The position numbers and the translations under genes are program-made. This document shows positions 62,872-64,000 of a stretch of DNA of 64,000 nt, piece after piece. The notes under the pieces were generated by a model, which saw nothing but the letters and a program-made list of their open reading frames with translations, did no database searches and was not told the DNA's origin. How positions within the stretch are numbered: the first letter of the stretch is position 1; each line of letters begins with the position of its first letter. Source of the stretch: Xanthomonas sontii (GTDB taxonomy: Bacteria; Pseudomonadota; Gammaproteobacteria; Xanthomonadales; Xanthomonadaceae). The stretch covers positions 4,090,001 to 4,154,000 of the forward strand of contig NZ_CP132342.1 of assembly GCF_040529055.1 (NCBI RefSeq). The letters run 5' to 3'.

Positions 62872-64000
62872 GTTCTTCGGATATTTCCGTGGACTTGGAG
62901 AAGGTCCCCCTATGCTGGCACCCTTGTCATGAAGGTTGCCGGGAGGGGAGATGCTGGATCGCAAGACACTTCAGTCACTGGGGTGCTGGAAAGGGTATGA
63001 GCTAGACCGGGTGGAGTGGCCAGAGGCTGATGGTCGGACGCTGTCGCTGTATCTCAGGCCAGTGGGCAATGTCATGCATTGCGAGCAGTGCGGTGCGCTG
63101 TGCCGGCAGGTTCACGAGACGACAGTGCGCCGGGTTCGCGATCTGCCTCTGTTCGAGTACCGGGTGGTTTTGCACGTCCCTCGTCGACGGGTGCTGTGCG
63201 AGCACTGCGGGGGGCCTCGGCTGGAGAGGCTGGACTGGCTGGGGCGCTACCAGCGAGTGACGCAGCGATTCGCAGACGCATGCGAGAAGCTCTTGAGAGC
63301 CAGCAGCGTGCAGGCAGTGGCCGCCTTCTACGATTTGGGCTGGCATACGGTCAAGTCCATCGACAAGATGCGTTTGCAGGCCCGCGTGCTCGAGCCCGAC
63401 TGGTCAGGTATCCGCTATCTGGCGATGGACGAATTCGCGCTGCACAAGGGCCACCGCTACGCCACGGTCGTGGTCGATCCGATAGCCCGGCAAGTGCTAT
63501 GGATCGGCCCAGGCCGCTCACGCGAGACCGCCAGAGCCTTCTTCGAGCAAATGCCTCCGGGGGCGGCCGAACGCATCCAAGCCGTTGCCATCGACATGAC
63601 GACGGCCTACGAGTTGGAGATCAAGGCGCACTGCCCTCAGGCCGAGGTGGTCTACGACTTGTTCCACGTAGTGGCCAAGTACGGGCGGGAGGTGATTGAT
63701 CGTGTTCGAGTAGATCAAGCCAACCAGCTTCGCCATGACCGGCCGGCAAGGCGAGTCTTGAAATCCAGCCGCTGGCTGCTCTTGCGCAACCGCAGCAATC
63801 TCGCGCCCGAGCAATCGCTTCGACTCAAGGAGCTGTTGGCAGCCAACGAGCCACTGTTGTGCGTGTACCTGCTGCGCGATCAGCTCAAGCAACTCTGGTT
63901 CTATCGCAAGCCCGCGTGGGCCATTCGCGCTTGGGAACAGTGGTGCGGGCACGCCCAGGAAAGCGGGATTGCTGCGCTGCAGCTCTTTGCCAAGCGGCTG
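62872..64000 (+). mobile_element. ISL3-family insertion sequence (right part outside window)
   Basis: A transposase gene of the ISL3 family starts at 62951. The left end probably lies just after the terminator, near GGTTCTTCGGATATTTCCGT (62872-62891), but the other inverted repeat and any target duplication are outside the window, so the exact end is not fixed. Confidence 0.7.
62951..64000 (+). CDS. ISL3 family transposase (partial, C-terminus outside window)
   Basis: At least 350 residues are visible. The N-terminal zinc-binding part has HCEQCGALCRQ and RVLCEHCGGPR. A DDE domain follows (RYLAMDEFALHKGHRYATVV, AVAIDMTTAYELEIKAHCPQ, VVYDLFHVVAKYGREVIDRV), typical of ISL3. GAGGGGAG precedes the ATG. 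It appears intact as far as the window edge. Confidence 0.92.
   Translation, partial: MLDRKTLQSLGCWKGYELDRVEWPEADGRTLSLYLRPVGNVMHCEQCGALCRQVHETTVRRVRDLPLFEYRVVLHVPRRRVLCEHCGGPRLERLDWLGRYQRVTQRFADACEKLLRASSVQAVAAFYDLGWHTVKSIDKMRLQARVLEPDWSGIRYLAMDEFALHKGHRYATVVVDPIARQVLWIGPGRSRETARAFFEQMPPGAAERIQAVAIDMTTAYELEIKAHCPQAEVVYDLFHVVAKYGREVIDRVRVDQANQLRHDRPARRVLKSSRWLLLRNRSNLAPEQSLRLKELLAANEPLLCVYLLRDQLKQLWFYRKPAWAIRAWEQWCGHAQESGIAALQLFAKRL

Overview
The window is GC-rich bacterial chromosome from a Xanthomonadaceae member, most likely Xanthomonas. The evidence is the gene order trpF-truA-fimV-asd-aroC-prmB, the type IV pilus hub gene fimV, and short dispersed intergenic repeats with the core GGGAGGGACTTCAGTCCC, which resemble REP elements of this family. 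No rRNA, tRNA or CRISPR array was recognised.

Bases 1-20,989 are ordinary host core genome: a YqiJ-like membrane protein (partial), trpF, truA, fimV, asd, a D-2-hydroxyacid dehydrogenase, aroC, prmB, a SCO-type copper protein, psd, a LysM lytic transglycosylase, a HerA-like ATPase, a GFA-fold protein, a Nudix hydrolase, a membrane/TPR protein, a rhomboid protease, greB and rimO.

From about 20,920 to beyond the right edge lies an integrative and conjugative element (ICE) of the PFGI-1/ICEclc (MobH, G-type T4SS) class. Its left end lies inside the 5' coding region of rimO. A large serine recombinase gene starts 12 bp from the rimO start codon and is divergent from it. Next come the last T4SS gene (TraG-N), DUF3742, a VapBC-type toxin-antitoxin pair, a frameshifted exported protein, a two-gene Gabija-like defence operon, and about 9 kb of metabolic cargo. 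The cargo holds an opine-dehydrogenase gene with an EamA exporter and a six-gene operon (PrpD/MmgE, three opine-oxidase/HcnABC-like subunits, RidA, a Bug-type binding protein) with a divergent LysR regulator.

The MobH relaxase is followed directly by AlpA and ParA, genes that normally sit at the opposite end of such ICEs, and no tyrosine integrase lies between them. This suggests a circularly permuted ICE that now uses a serine recombinase. parA is broken by an IS481-family insertion with a clear 6-bp target duplication. The maintenance module follows: ParB-like, DUF2857, STY4528-type replication protein, TIGR03761-type protein, DUF3158, SSB, topoisomerase III and an orphan cytosine methyltransferase.

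The right end (54.6-62.9 kb) is a series of small accessory genes: a HEPN-like protein, a GHKL ATPase, HigBA, several uncharacterised ICE proteins and two DUF3085-like paralogues. Several are separated by strong terminators. Four copies of a three-hairpin RNA-like structure with compensatory base changes lie 100-166 nt upstream of four of these genes or gene pairs. An ISL3-family transposase runs off the window end. The remaining T4SS genes and the right attachment site should lie further right.
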